From the NCBI RefSeq assembly GCF_000172555.1, contig NZ_ABOX02000003.1, forward strand, positions 124,001-188,000: a stretch of 64,000 nt of DNA, in the 5' to 3' direction. This stretch comes from Pedosphaera parvula Ellin514. GTDB lineage: Bacteria > Verrucomicrobiota > Verrucomicrobiia > Limisphaerales > Pedosphaeraceae. The notes beneath the pieces were generated by a model, which had not been told where the DNA came from, ran no database searches, and saw only the letters and a program-made list of their open reading frames with translations. Numbering within the stretch: the stretch's first letter is position 1; every line of letters starts with the position of its first letter. A program made the translations under genes and the position numbers. Positions 47,561-57,145 of the stretch are shown here, in pieces.

Positions 47561-49426
47561 TTATTTCGCAACTGCTGCCTCCAGCATCTTCCGTTTAATG
47601 ATAGGCAGCCAAAACGACGCTTCTGCGTTATTTTCCCGTTCCAAACGTTGCGAACGCGCGAACCACGTCCTCGCCGCTGCATAATCTCCAATCTGCAAAA
47701 AATGCCATCCCGTATTCGCTGTAGTTATATATCCATTGGGATCCAATTCATTCCCATGCTGATAATAAGACCAGGATTCCTCGTGTTGACCAATCCAATC
47801 CAGGCACATTCCAGTCCGCACCCAATTATATCCATAAAAAGGATCCAGTTTCATGCCGCGCTCATACCATTCCATCGCCTTTTTGGCTAAAGCCTCATAG
47901 TCATCACCACCTTGCCTGCTTTTTATCCAATAACATTCCCCGATGGCATAGGTTGTCTCAAAGTTCATCGGCTCCACCTGATGCACTTTTTCCAGGGCCG
48001 CGATCTTGGCGTAGGTATATTCTGGAAGGCGATCCGCTTGTCGAAGCCAATAACATTCTCTCGCGCTCCGCCCCGCTTCGTATGTGAGATATGCCCCACT
48101 CACCACCAAACTGGCAGTCCCAATAATCTTCATCCACCTGCCAATCCCAAACCAATAACGCTCCGTGGCAAACCTCAAATGACTGCTCAATATTGCCATC
48201 AAGCTGATGGCCAGGATGGCCACTGCCGGCGTGTGCAGATTAAAATCAACCGTGGCATGGAGCAGCACGGCGAACAAACCCAGCGACGCTCCCATGACAA
48301 AAGCATATTTATTACTCTTTTTTCTCGAAAAATCATCCTGCACTCCGCGTACTGCTCTCCAGCTTTTCCACACTCCAGCATACAAAAGTATCCATGCCGC
48401 CAAAACAATGATTGTCCCCACCAGGCCCCAATCGGCCAATGTGTTCAGGTAATCATTATGCGCCCGACCCGGCCTAAGTTGCACATCCTCCGGACGATAA
48501 ATCCGGAAGACATAATCAAAATGATCAGGACCCACCCCCAGCCAGAAGTGGTCCTGCCACATGCGATAGGCCGGTTTCCAGATCGAGAACCGCAGGTCAT
48601 CAGCCCTGCCGCTGGAGAACGTGTTGGCAAACCGGGCGTTCATGCTCCGCAACCTGGGTGCCATCACCATTCCTCCGATCAGCAGCAACGCGAGCAGGAG
48701 CAGTGCTTGAATCCGAAAATTCCGCTGAGTGAGCAACACACCGCAAAGAGCCGCCAGCGTCACACCCGCCACCAACCACCCTCCCCGCGACATCGTGACA
48801 CCAATTCCCGCCAACATCGCCACGCAAGCATAGCCAAGCGCAATCTTCATCACATGTGAAAACCGCCCCGCCAGCACATAGCAAAGCCCCACTGGCAACA
48901 GCATCTCCAGATAACCAGCGAAGTTATTGGGATAGATGAATGTCCCCCCGGCACGCCCTGTATATGGACTCACTGCCGTCCATACTTTATTGGATTTTGC
49001 CACATACTGATAAATGGCATAAAACGAAATCAACATCCCCAGGAAAATCACAGCCAGGGCAAATATCTGCGTCAATTCCTGTCGATGCAGATTGTTTAAC
49101 ACGATCAAGAAGAGGAACGCGTACACCAGTATCCTGATCAATTCCTGTCGCGCGACATACTCAATGTCCGCCTGTAAATATCGCACGATTGCATAAGCGA
49201 CAAATGCCACCACGCCCCAACAAACCGGCGTCCACAAAATCTTTGGACGAGGGATAAGCCAGAGCCGGATTCCCCATAATAAAAGAGCTCCCACGGTCAG
49301 GCCTTGAACAACCAGGAACTCCCATTGTCCTACAGCTCCAAAAGCCAGAGCCGAAAAAACCAGAATTCCAATTACCAGCGCGAGAATCCCCTTCTCACAC
49401 CAACTATCTATTTGTTCACGGTCCAT
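47561..49426 (-). CDS. O-antigen ligase-like polymerase with C-terminal TPR-like domain
   Basis: 621 residues. About eleven membrane segments (first at GILALVIGILVFSALAFGAV). Wzy_C motif region around GRAGGTFIYPNNFAGYLEMLLPVGL and WLGVGPDHFDYVFRIYRPEDVQLRPGRAHNDYLNTLADWGLVG, which contains the HNDYL signature of the family. The C-terminal 170 residues are helical repeats (KKAMEWYERGMKLDPFYGYNW). It may polymerise or ligate surface polysaccharide, or glycosylate proteins. Confidence 0.87.
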   Translation of the reverse strand: MDREQIDSWCEKGILALVIGILVFSALAFGAVGQWEFLVVQGLTVGALLLWGIRLWLIPRPKILWTPVCWGVVAFVAYAIVRYLQADIEYVARQELIRILVYAFLFLIVLNNLHRQELTQIFALAVIFLGMLISFYAIYQYVAKSNKVWTAVSPYTGRAGGTFIYPNNFAGYLEMLLPVGLCYVLAGRFSHVMKIALGYACVAMLAGIGVTMSRGGWLVAGVTLAALCGVLLTQRNFRIQALLLLALLLIGGMVMAPRLRSMNARFANTFSSGRADDLRFSIWKPAYRMWQDHFWLGVGPDHFDYVFRIYRPEDVQLRPGRAHNDYLNTLADWGLVGTIIVLAAWILLYAGVWKSWRAVRGVQDDFSRKKSNKYAFVMGASLGLFAVLLHATVDFNLHTPAVAILAISLMAILSSHLRFATERYWFGIGRWMKIIGTASLVVSGAYLTYEAGRSARECYWLRQADRLPEYTYAKIAALEKVHQVEPMNFETTYAIGECYWIKSRQGGDDYEALAKKAMEWYERGMKLDPFYGYNWVRTGMCLDWIGQHEESWSYYQHGNELDPNGYITTANTGWHFLQIGDYAAARTWFARSQRLERENNAEASFWLPIIKRKMLEAAVAK

Positions 49427-49516
49427 TCAATAAGATCGCCAGCCATGCACTGCCGCGACCGAAAAAAAATGCGCCGCCACTTTAATAATAATGACGACGC
49501 ATCGCGCTAAATTCAA

Positions 49517-50884
49517 TCAACTCCAATACTCGCGCGGATCAGTGATCTTGCCCGTCAACGCACTCGCCGCCACCGTTGCTGGCGACGCGAGAAACACCTG
49601 CGATTCCTTGTGCCCCATGCGTCCAGGAAAATTACGATTCGTCGCGCTGATGCACTTCATCGGCGTGTTCATGCGACCGAACGTATCCACTGGTCCACCC
49701 AAACACGCAGCGCAACCAGCGTTCTCAGTCATCTGCACACCGGCATCGACAAGAATCTGCCACACCGTCTTCTCCCCCCAACGCGCCGTCTGCAAATCAT
49801 GCACAATCTCTGGTGTCGCCGGCACCCCAAACGTATCAATCATCACCCGCTTGCCTTTCAACACGCGTGCGAATTCCAAAAAGTCGCTCGTCTTTCCACC
49901 CGTGCACGAACCGATATACGCGCGGTCCAGCTTCACATCCATCTCCTTCGCCTTCTTCCGTTGGCCCGGATCAGGATGACACGCCACCGTCGGTTCGAGC
50001 TTGCTCAAATCCACCACCATATCATAAACGAACTTCTCGTTCGCATCGCGCTCCACCGGCTGATACGTCGCCTTCGTTCCATTCAATTTGCAACGATAAT
50101 CCACGAACGCCTTGGTCTGCGCATCAAATTCAAAAATTCCATTCTTCCCACCGGCCTCAATCGCCATGTTCGCAATCGTCATGCGATCATCCATCGAGAG
50201 ACTCGCCACGCCCGAACCATCGAACTGCATCGCCCGATACGTCGCACCGTCGAAGCCGATCTCGCCAATGCAATGCAGGATGATATCCTTCGCCATCACG
50301 CCCGGTTGCAACGCGCCTTCCAAACGGAAATGCATTGTCTCCGGCACCTTCAACAACAACTTGCCCGTTCCCATCACGAACCCGGCATCCGTATTGCCAA
50401 TGCCCGTCGCGAACTCATTGAACGCACCCGCCATGCAAGTGTGCGAATCCGTGCCGAACAAAATCTCGCCCGGACGCGTATGCCCCTTCTGCGGCAAAGC
50501 CGTATGACACACACCGGCGTAATTGGAACCATATTGCTTCTTGAGCAATCCCTTCGACGGATCAAAAACCCAGTTGCCATCCGGGTTGTCAATCACGTCA
50601 TAGAAATACGGCAACCCCTGCTCCCTCACGAAATCGCGCAGAATATCCACGTTGCGGTTCGACTTGCTGTCCGCGGTGAAAATATAATGGTCGGGAATGA
50701 TGACGACCCTCTGCTTGTCCCACACCTTGGCCGTCTTGCCGAACTCACGCTTGAACACGCCAATCGTGCCCGGACCGCACACATCGTGCGTCATCAGGAC
50801 ATCCGCCGACACCCACACGTTATCGCCGGCTTCAACCTTTGCCTTGCCCGCCGCACGCGCCAGAATCTTTTCCGTCAAAGTCAT
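49517..50884 (-). CDS. leuC: 3-isopropylmalate dehydratase large subunit / homoaconitase-type hydro-lyase
   Basis: 455 residues from ATG 50884 (MTLTEKILARAAGK); the frame extends to 50923 without family sequence. Iron-sulfur cysteines are seen in GTDSHTC (first), then GSCTGG and CAACLGG. FGTDSHTCMAGAFNEFATGIGNTD and IGSCTGGKTSDF are family blocks. It isomerises 2-isopropylmalate in leucine synthesis, or related homologues in other pathways; the small subunit LeuD is not adjacent. Sequence cannot separate LeuC from homoaconitase-type. Confidence 0.9.
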   Translation of the reverse strand: MTLTEKILARAAGKAKVEAGDNVWVSADVLMTHDVCGPGTIGVFKREFGKTAKVWDKQRVVIIPDHYIFTADSKSNRNVDILRDFVREQGLPYFYDVIDNPDGNWVFDPSKGLLKKQYGSNYAGVCHTALPQKGHTRPGEILFGTDSHTCMAGAFNEFATGIGNTDAGFVMGTGKLLLKVPETMHFRLEGALQPGVMAKDIILHCIGEIGFDGATYRAMQFDGSGVASLSMDDRMTIANMAIEAGGKNGIFEFDAQTKAFVDYRCKLNGTKATYQPVERDANEKFVYDMVVDLSKLEPTVACHPDPGQRKKAKEMDVKLDRAYIGSCTGGKTSDFLEFARVLKGKRVMIDTFGVPATPEIVHDLQTARWGEKTVWQILVDAGVQMTENAGCAACLGGPVDTFGRMNTPMKCISATNRNFPGRMGHKESQVFLASPATVAASALTGKITDPREYWS

Positions 50885-50980
50885 AAGAGAACCAATCCTA
50901 AACGACCTCTCCCCCAACTGCAATATGGAATCCGGATCTCTGCATGTCTCTCGATTTTTCTCATGTAAAAAAATTTTAAC

Positions 50981-51030
50981 CGTTATGTGCCGTTATATAG
51001 CGTTATCTGGCGTTATATACCGTTAGCTTT
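50981..51030. repeat. 10-bp-period array, reverse-complement family of array B
   Basis: Five contiguous decamers CGTTATGTGC, CGTTATATAG, CGTTATCTGG, CGTTATATAC, CGTTAGCTTT. Their reverse complement matches the AACGCCANAT family of 26171-26220. Confidence 0.8.
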
Positions 51031-51070
51031 ATTAAGATTGAAATTCGCGACTCGGCATTCACAACTTCTC

Positions 51071-51130
51071 CAACCTTCCGATACCTTCCGATACCTTCCG
51101 ATACCTTCCGATACCTTCCGATACCTTCCG
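51071..51130. repeat. 10-bp tandem repeat of ATACCTTCCG
   Basis: One near unit (CAACCTTCCG) and five perfect ATACCTTCCG decamers. The reverse complement shares GGTATCGG with array C upstream of carB. Confidence 0.95.
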
Positions 51131-51521
51131 AATTTCTGTCACTCGACACAGGCCCGTGAAAAACCACCCCCGCTTCAAATTTTGGCAAATGGACGTAACA
51201 TCTTTCATTCGACCCTCAAAAATCAAAATTTTAAAATAAAATAACTGCAGTTAACTCGCAGTTAGCCCAACCATTCCTTCGCGGCCACATCAATGCCGGA
51301 ATCATTTATCTACAATCACTTGAAAGAGATGCTCTCGAAGCTGCTTCCATGGCAAACACCTTGTTAATCGGCTTTTCAGCATTTCCCTAATTTCATTTAA
51401 AATAATGGAAAATAGTGTTGCAAATTACTAACTGAGTCAAGTATTATTTTACACTTACTCTCTTTTTAATACCTTATTCCGAAGCGCCTTTCCACAAATG
51501 TGGCCCACGACCCCGCCACAT

Positions 51522-51644
51522 CCCGCGACCATCGTTTAATCGCGTAGCAATCGACGTAAGGAGATTCATTTCTCCTGCCCCGATTCCCTTCGCGCACGCG
51601 ACCCACGATTCCAATCCTACCCGCGACCAACCTTAATTGCGTAG
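51522..51644. repeat. Diverged intergenic repeats in the stretch between leuC and the 51769 gene
   Basis: CCCGCGACCATCGTTTAATCGCGTAG-like sequence (51522-51547) recurs as a diverged copy at 51620-51644. The gene-free stretch 50885-51768 also holds two 10-bp arrays; the rest shows no gene-like frame. Confidence 0.45.
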
Positions 51645-51768
51645 AGACTCAAACTTCCCCTCAAAGATTTGCAAATTGCAAGCTCCCCCAGTAAATCCGC
51701 GAACCGAATACATCGTGCGCATCGTGCTCCTGGTCTGTCTCTACATCTTGAATCAGCCTATAGACAGT

Positions 51769-52605
51769 CTACACCTCCTTGTTCCTCATAAGCTGAACCC
51801 CCACCAAAAACACCAAAATCGCCGCCGCTCCACCAATAACCGCAGGCTTATGCTGCGAAAGAAATCCCATGCTCGCAGCTACTGGCGCTTCCGTGATTTG
51901 TGGTTGATTCAACTTCTGTTCACAGCTTCCGATGATGCGATACAGCCGATTAATCTCCACCATCTCCGCCTCCAACAGCCTCTTTTTCGGAAGCGAACGA
52001 TCCGTGTAAAAATATTTGGTCATCGAATTGAACTCCAGTTCACGACCATTGAAAGCAACTCCCGGATTCAGATCCGAAGTGACGTACTCGTTCCTGCCAT
52101 ATTGCAAATCCTGCGTGGCACGCACATCCACCGTATCAAAGTTCGGTTTCTCGGCACCGGCGTGAAACCAACCGGGCTGATACGTGGACACCTCCATGTC
52201 GGGAGTGCGCCGCAACTCCGTGACCGGCTGATTGACGATCGCTTTGACTCGCGCCATCGCATCCTCCATCACTGCCTTCGGATTTGACGGGTCAGGAGCA
52301 GGGCCGGCCGCACCGGCGCCTGGGAGAGAATATTGGGCATTGGCCGCCCATTGTTTTTGTTCCGTGGTGCTCGCCTTCGCCGCATCATAATGAAAATGCT
52401 GCTGCATCGCCGGATCCAGATTCTTCAACTTCGTATTCCCCAACCCCTTGTCGTGTGTGAAATAAATATCCGTGGCCGTGACACTTGTCACCGTAACATT
52501 GCTGTAAACTTCACTACCAACCTTGAGCACAGGCAACTGTTCATCCGCCCAAACCTTCAGGCTGACAAAAAACAAACTCAACAAAACGACAACTGTAACA
52601 CGCAT
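51769..52605 (-). CDS. Secreted protein of unknown function, membrane-anchored paralogue
   Basis: 278 residues from ATG 52605. Signal peptide (MRVTVVVLLSLFFVSLKVWA), then VLKVGSEVYSNVTVTSVTATDIYFTH, a helical HFHYDAAKAS segment, KAIVNQPVTELRR, and LEFNSMTKYFYTDRSLPKKRLLEAEMVEINRLYRIIGSCE. Unlike its paralogue at 56369 it adds a C-terminal membrane segment (AVIGGAAAILVFLVGVQLM). No known family recognised. Confidence 0.65.
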   Translation of the reverse strand: MRVTVVVLLSLFFVSLKVWADEQLPVLKVGSEVYSNVTVTSVTATDIYFTHDKGLGNTKLKNLDPAMQQHFHYDAAKASTTEQKQWAANAQYSLPGAGAAGPAPDPSNPKAVMEDAMARVKAIVNQPVTELRRTPDMEVSTYQPGWFHAGAEKPNFDTVDVRATQDLQYGRNEYVTSDLNPGVAFNGRELEFNSMTKYFYTDRSLPKKRLLEAEMVEINRLYRIIGSCEQKLNQPQITEAPVAASMGFLSQHKPAVIGGAAAILVFLVGVQLMRNKEV

Positions 52606-52860
52606 CCCCTCGTATGAGTTCACCCTTTGCAATTGTCAAGCCTTCGCGCTTAAACATCCGTCAGACATCAACCTTGAGTGGAACAGCAAGGCGCACCTCA
52701 ATTTTTAGAAATACTCCACCAACAAAAACTTGACCACAACCGTAAGAACCCCAACACTCCCCCGCCGGGAAAATCAACAATTTGAATTTAAATCGGCAGA
52801 AGATCGTCAGTGTTAGTACGGCCGGCCAGGGAGTCGACCGAACCTAATTAACAATCAAAA

Positions 52861-53476
52861 ATGAAATCCAAACTTACTTATCTCGCAGCATCCGCTGCGG
52901 CACTCGTAATCACCACTACAAACCTCCAGGCCAAGGACGAACCCGGCTTTTACGCCAAGGTCGATGCCGGCGGCTCGCTGCAACAAGACCTCAAAATCAA
53001 CGGCGCCGACTTCGCCTTCAATCCCGGCTTCCGCGCCAACCTTGGCCTTCGGCTACAATTTTTGCAAGGCATTCGCCGCCGAATTCGAAACCGGTTCCAT
53101 CTGGAACTCGGTGGATAAACTCGATGGCATCCCCCTCGCATCTCGTGCGTCGGGCGATCTCTATCAGTATCCGTTCCTCGCCAAAGCCATTTTTAAACTT
53201 CCCTTTGACAACGGCCTTACCCCTTACATTGGCGGCGGCGTCGGCGGCATCGGCAGCACACTACATCTGAAGGATCCCTTCCTTGACAGCAGCTCTACCG
53301 ATTTCACTTTCGCCTATCAGGCCGAAGCCGGCCTGAAATACGCCATCAACGAACACATCGATGTCGGCGTTGGCTACAAATTCCTCGGCACCACCGGCTA
53401 CAGCTTTTTTCACGGCCCTCGCACAGACGACACCTTCAACCATGCCATTTTCGCCAGCTTCGTCTGGAATTTTTAA
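52861..53476 (+). CDS. Outer-membrane beta-barrel protein (frameshifted)
   Basis: Two frames (52861-53118 and 52964-53476) give one protein of about 204 residues. Signal peptide (KLTYLAASAAALVITTTNLQA), then alternating strands: PGFYAKVDAGGSLQQDLKI, FNPGFRANLAFGYNFCKAFAAEFETG, PYIGGGVGGIGS, YAINEHIDVGVGYKFLGTTGY, ending in a terminal Phe (HAIFASFVWNF) as in outer-membrane proteins. The frame change lies at 53038-53045, one extra base in TTGGCC. A strong terminator follows. Confidence 0.8.
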
Positions 53477-53514
53477 TTTGAAGGTCTGACTAACTTTTAA
53501 AGAACTCCAACATC

Positions 53515-53549
53515 AAACGCCGGGCGCTCGCACCCGGCGTTTCTTTTTT
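53515..53549 (+). terminator. Rho-independent terminator after the beta-barrel gene
   Basis: 10-bp perfect stem AAACGCCGGG (53515-53524) with CCCGGCGTTT (53533-53542), then C and a T run. Confidence 0.9.
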
Positions 53550-53648
53550 ATCTTACCGATCAATTGGCTTTTCAACTTTCGAAACTCCTCAAGACCAGCC
53601 CGCCTCTCGAGGAATTTCCAATCGGCCTCCACAACTATTATTGTTCCC

Positions 53649-56174
53649 CTATTTACGGCTGCTGTCGTAACTTAGGATATCCACTCCAAACTTACGATTC
53701 GGTGGACTGGCCTTCACCTCTGCATATTCACCATTCTTCCACACAATCAAACGCAATCCCGGCTCTTTGCTAACTTCACGCAGGTAGGAATATTGGTAAG
53801 TGTCATATATGCGCTTTCCATACGCCGCCACGATGATGTTTCCTTTGCTCAAACCTGCTTTCTGCAACTCCTCGCTATCCCCGTTCAGGAGCACACCGTA
53901 TTGCGGCGCCTCTTTGAAACTTTCTGGCGTGACCTCTTCCAGTCCCTTGGGAAAGAACGTTTTTATATTTTTCTCCATCTCTGAGTCATACCGGGTATCG
54001 CCTGTAGCGAGCCTGTAACGCAGGTAAAACCAGACCACCCCGGCCGTATCTTGATATCGCTCCTCCATCTTTTTGCGGTATTCCAATGCTTCCATCCACT
54101 TCCCGTCCATTTCCAACAAATTCGCCTTGGCCCGCAGTCCAGCAAAGGAATACACTTCATCAGCTGCAAAATCAGCCAGTTTGTACGCTTTCTCCTTTTC
54201 TCCTTTGTTGAAATAATAGTCGATAAGCCATTCCGACTGATTCGCTGAAGCCACAGCATTCTGGCATTCCTTCATCGCCACCTCCAGATACTCCGCACCC
54301 TTGTCAACTTTCTTGTTTTGGACAAAATAATTACCCAGGGCAAGATAGTTACATGGATTCAATTTGGCCACCTTCAGCATCAGCCTCTCATATTCATCAG
54401 GCTTATCCTGCAACGTATTGGCAACCTGTTCCATGAAACGGACGTTGTAGTCCACACTGCGATGATATAATGGCTCCAATTGCTCATACGTCGGCTTTGC
54501 GTTGGGATATTTCACCTGCAGGTAAGCACCGATCAAATCCCCATCGTAAGGGGCAATGGCCAGCAATTGTTCCATCACCTGCACTGTATCAGCCCTTCGT
54601 GTCAAACTCGGATGATCCAATCGCGGATGTAATGTATACACGGTCCCCGGCGGAGGATTATGCTTGTGCCACTCGTTAAGGTGGGGATTCGGTGCCGGCA
54701 TATACAGCTGTGCGAAGCGCGGTTGGTAGCAAATGAAATTCCAGATCTGAGGAGAGATGAGATGCGGAGTCGCCACCGTCAGTGGAAATGCTTCATCTTC
54801 AGCCTTGTGGTAATCTGCCTCATCGAGAGAGATGTAACGCCTCACAAATGGAAACAAGTAAAGGTTGGAGAAATTCTTCTCCGCCGTGCTCGTGAACTCC
54901 TTTGCCGATTCCGGAACTCCAAACTTTTCGTTCAAAACGCGAAAGTTCTCAACCAGGGTGTTGCACAGATGCCTCTGACAGAAGAACGCCCACTGGCCCC
55001 AGCCAATCACATTCATCTGCGCCTTGCCCTGCGCATCCACAGTGAGGAACCTGGCTGGCTTTTGGTTCAAAGCCTCCACTATCTTATCCTTCTCCAGCTG
55101 CTTGTTCTGGTAAGACTGGTAGACTTCACCAAGTTCCTTCATCTCCATCGGAATGCTGTACTGCATCATGACATGCCCCATCCCCACCGAATAGCCGCTC
55201 GCATTCACAATCCGGCAATAATCCGGCACTTGCGTATACTCAGTGTTGCTGAATGCATCCCATGCCAGCGAGGTATCAACCGATACGCAATATGCCCGGA
55301 AACACTCAATATTCTCTAGCTTTGTAGGCTTGGAAACTCCTTTTATCTCGCGGTAATCGTGGGTGGCCCGGGCTCGCAACAGTCGTATCCACACGTCCAT
55401 CTGAGGTTGCTTTAATGCCTTGATCCGCTGCAAGGCGCCTGTCTCGTTGTTCATTAAAAGGAATAACTGAGCCATCGCAACCTGGCCGTGGATTCCGTCC
55501 GACGAATCTCCCGCCAACTCCCGCGCAAAAGCCAGATGCGCAGCCATCCGGCAAAGCGGCAATCGCACATCGTAAAATTCTCCCGAACTCTCCCTCATGC
55601 TGAACGTCCCCAACAGGAACGCCGCCTGCTCGTGCAATTTTGGATTTGTGAAATTCTCACGTATACTCTGCGAAAGCGTTCTGTCCTCCACAGCCAGCAC
55701 CTCGGCTCGAGGATCAAGCAGGCTCTTTAGCATCTCTTCGTCATCTGGCTCTGCGGGCGGTCGACTCACCTTGGCTATTCCAAGAGTCTTAAATATTTGG
55801 CCTGCTGCTTCCTCGTAAACCTCCGGCGACCAGATCGGCTCTTTTACATCCACGACCGTCTTTATGAGTTTTTTCTCCAGCCTTATGGTCACTTCATACT
55901 TCGGCGCCCTGAAAGCAGAACCACTGGTTTCCACCGCGTGCACATAAAACTCCTTGGCACTGGGTAACCGCTTATTCTTCGCGTAAAACGCCATCTCACC
56001 GACATCTGTCAGAACCTCCTCCACAATAAACTGGGATTCGTCCTGAAAATGGGTTTTGAAGTAACCATCCCCGTTGCTGGACTCGGCTGGACCGCTCTCC
56101 TTATGTGAACATCCGCCTAATGCGATTGCGATTAGGATTAAAATGTATCCCCGGCGAACTCTTATACTTGCCAT
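53649..56174 (-). CDS. Large TPR-like lipoprotein with C-terminal PDZ-like segment
   Basis: 841 residues. Lipoprotein signal ending at ALGGC (C22). The body is helical, with TPR-like hairpins in the last third (YLALGNYFVQNKKVDKGAEYLEVAMKECQ, DYYFNKGEKEKAYKLADF). Near residues 745-835 a GVLLNGDSEELQKAGLSKGNIIVAAYGKRIYD segment resembles a PDZ domain. Function unknown; outer-membrane or periplasmic scaffold is plausible. Confidence 0.68.
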   Translation of the reverse strand: MASIRVRRGYILILIAIALGGCSHKESGPAESSNGDGYFKTHFQDESQFIVEEVLTDVGEMAFYAKNKRLPSAKEFYVHAVETSGSAFRAPKYEVTIRLEKKLIKTVVDVKEPIWSPEVYEEAAGQIFKTLGIAKVSRPPAEPDDEEMLKSLLDPRAEVLAVEDRTLSQSIRENFTNPKLHEQAAFLLGTFSMRESSGEFYDVRLPLCRMAAHLAFARELAGDSSDGIHGQVAMAQLFLLMNNETGALQRIKALKQPQMDVWIRLLRARATHDYREIKGVSKPTKLENIECFRAYCVSVDTSLAWDAFSNTEYTQVPDYCRIVNASGYSVGMGHVMMQYSIPMEMKELGEVYQSYQNKQLEKDKIVEALNQKPARFLTVDAQGKAQMNVIGWGQWAFFCQRHLCNTLVENFRVLNEKFGVPESAKEFTSTAEKNFSNLYLFPFVRRYISLDEADYHKAEDEAFPLTVATPHLISPQIWNFICYQPRFAQLYMPAPNPHLNEWHKHNPPPGTVYTLHPRLDHPSLTRRADTVQVMEQLLAIAPYDGDLIGAYLQVKYPNAKPTYEQLEPLYHRSVDYNVRFMEQVANTLQDKPDEYERLMLKVAKLNPCNYLALGNYFVQNKKVDKGAEYLEVAMKECQNAVASANQSEWLIDYYFNKGEKEKAYKLADFAADEVYSFAGLRAKANLLEMDGKWMEALEYRKKMEERYQDTAGVVWFYLRYRLATGDTRYDSEMEKNIKTFFPKGLEEVTPESFKEAPQYGVLLNGDSEELQKAGLSKGNIIVAAYGKRIYDTYQYSYLREVSKEPGLRLIVWKNGEYAEVKASPPNRKFGVDILSYDSSRK

Positions 56175-56368
56175 GAGAATCGTATATACCGCCCACGCTT
56201 TTTAGGAAAGCCTTGATTACAAGTGAGGTCTTTCAACATTACCCGCAGGCTCACTTGAATTCGCCATCTCCGATGTGGCGATTTCCAAGACTGCACAACT
56301 GATGACAATTAGCTTCGGCTGCGATGGAAACTCACCCCACCATCAGTCGACACTTCATCATTACTCCC

Positions 56369-57076
56369 CTACTTCAACTTCTTCTCGCAACTCCCAATAA
56401 TGCGATAGAGTCGGTTAATCTCCAACATCTCCGCCTCCGTCAATTTTTTCTTCGGCAGCGAACGATCGACGTAAAAATATTTTGTCATCGCATTGAACTC
56501 AAGTTCAGGCCCGTTGAACGCCACCCCCGGATTCTGATCAGTACTAACATACGGGTGCTTGTCATAGATGAACTCCTGGGTCGCGCGCACGTCCACCGTA
56601 TCGAAATCCGGCTTTATGGCACCGTCATGAAACCAACCCGGCTTATAGATGCTGACATTCATGCCAGATTTACGGCTCACCTGGGTAACCGGTTGGTTGA
56701 CGATTGCTTTAACTTTTGCAATGGCCTCCTCCATCACCGCCTTCGGGTCTTCCTCCTCGGGCGCAGGAGTTGGACGCGAGGTGTTGGCACTTGGCGGAAC
56801 ATACCGGGCATTAGCATCCTTTTGCTGTTGTTCCGTCGCACTCGCCTTGGCCGCATCATAATGGAAATGCTTCTGCATCTCCGGCTCCAGCCTCTTCAAC
56901 TTGGCATTGCCCATCCCCTGACCGTGCGAAAAATAAATATCCGTGGTCGTCACACTCGTGACCGTCACATTGCTATAAACCTCACTCCCAACCTTCAACA
57001 CCGCCAACTTCTCCTCAGCCCAAACGCTCAGACTGCAAAGAAGCACCCCCAATAAAACCACAATTGTAGCACGCAT
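56369..57076 (-). CDS. Secreted protein of unknown function, paralogue of the 51769 gene
   Basis: 235 residues from ATG 57076. Signal peptide (MRATIVVLLGVLLCSLSVWA), then VLKVGSEVYSNVTVTSVTTTDIYFSH, KHFHYDAAKASATEQQ, IAKVKAIVNQPVTQVSR and the terminal EAEMLEINRLYRIIGSCEKKLK. It ends without the membrane anchor present in its paralogue. The two flank the beta-barrel and the large lipoprotein. Confidence 0.65.
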   Translation of the reverse strand: MRATIVVLLGVLLCSLSVWAEEKLAVLKVGSEVYSNVTVTSVTTTDIYFSHGQGMGNAKLKRLEPEMQKHFHYDAAKASATEQQQKDANARYVPPSANTSRPTPAPEEEDPKAVMEEAIAKVKAIVNQPVTQVSRKSGMNVSIYKPGWFHDGAIKPDFDTVDVRATQEFIYDKHPYVSTDQNPGVAFNGPELEFNAMTKYFYVDRSLPKKKLTEAEMLEINRLYRIIGSCEKKLK

Positions 57077-57145
57077 CCCCCTCGTATGAGTTTCCGCCTC
57101 GCAATTGTCAAGCATTCACCCTCGAACCACTCACTCTCAACTAAC

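Noticed and set aside
49610-50968. 452-codon open frame on the + strand
   Set aside because: Antisense to leuC, which has all iron-sulfur cysteines; the frame is arginine/histidine-rich without domains.
51071-51130. CRISPR-like repeats
   Set aside because: Units are contiguous decamers with no spacers and no cas genes are nearby.
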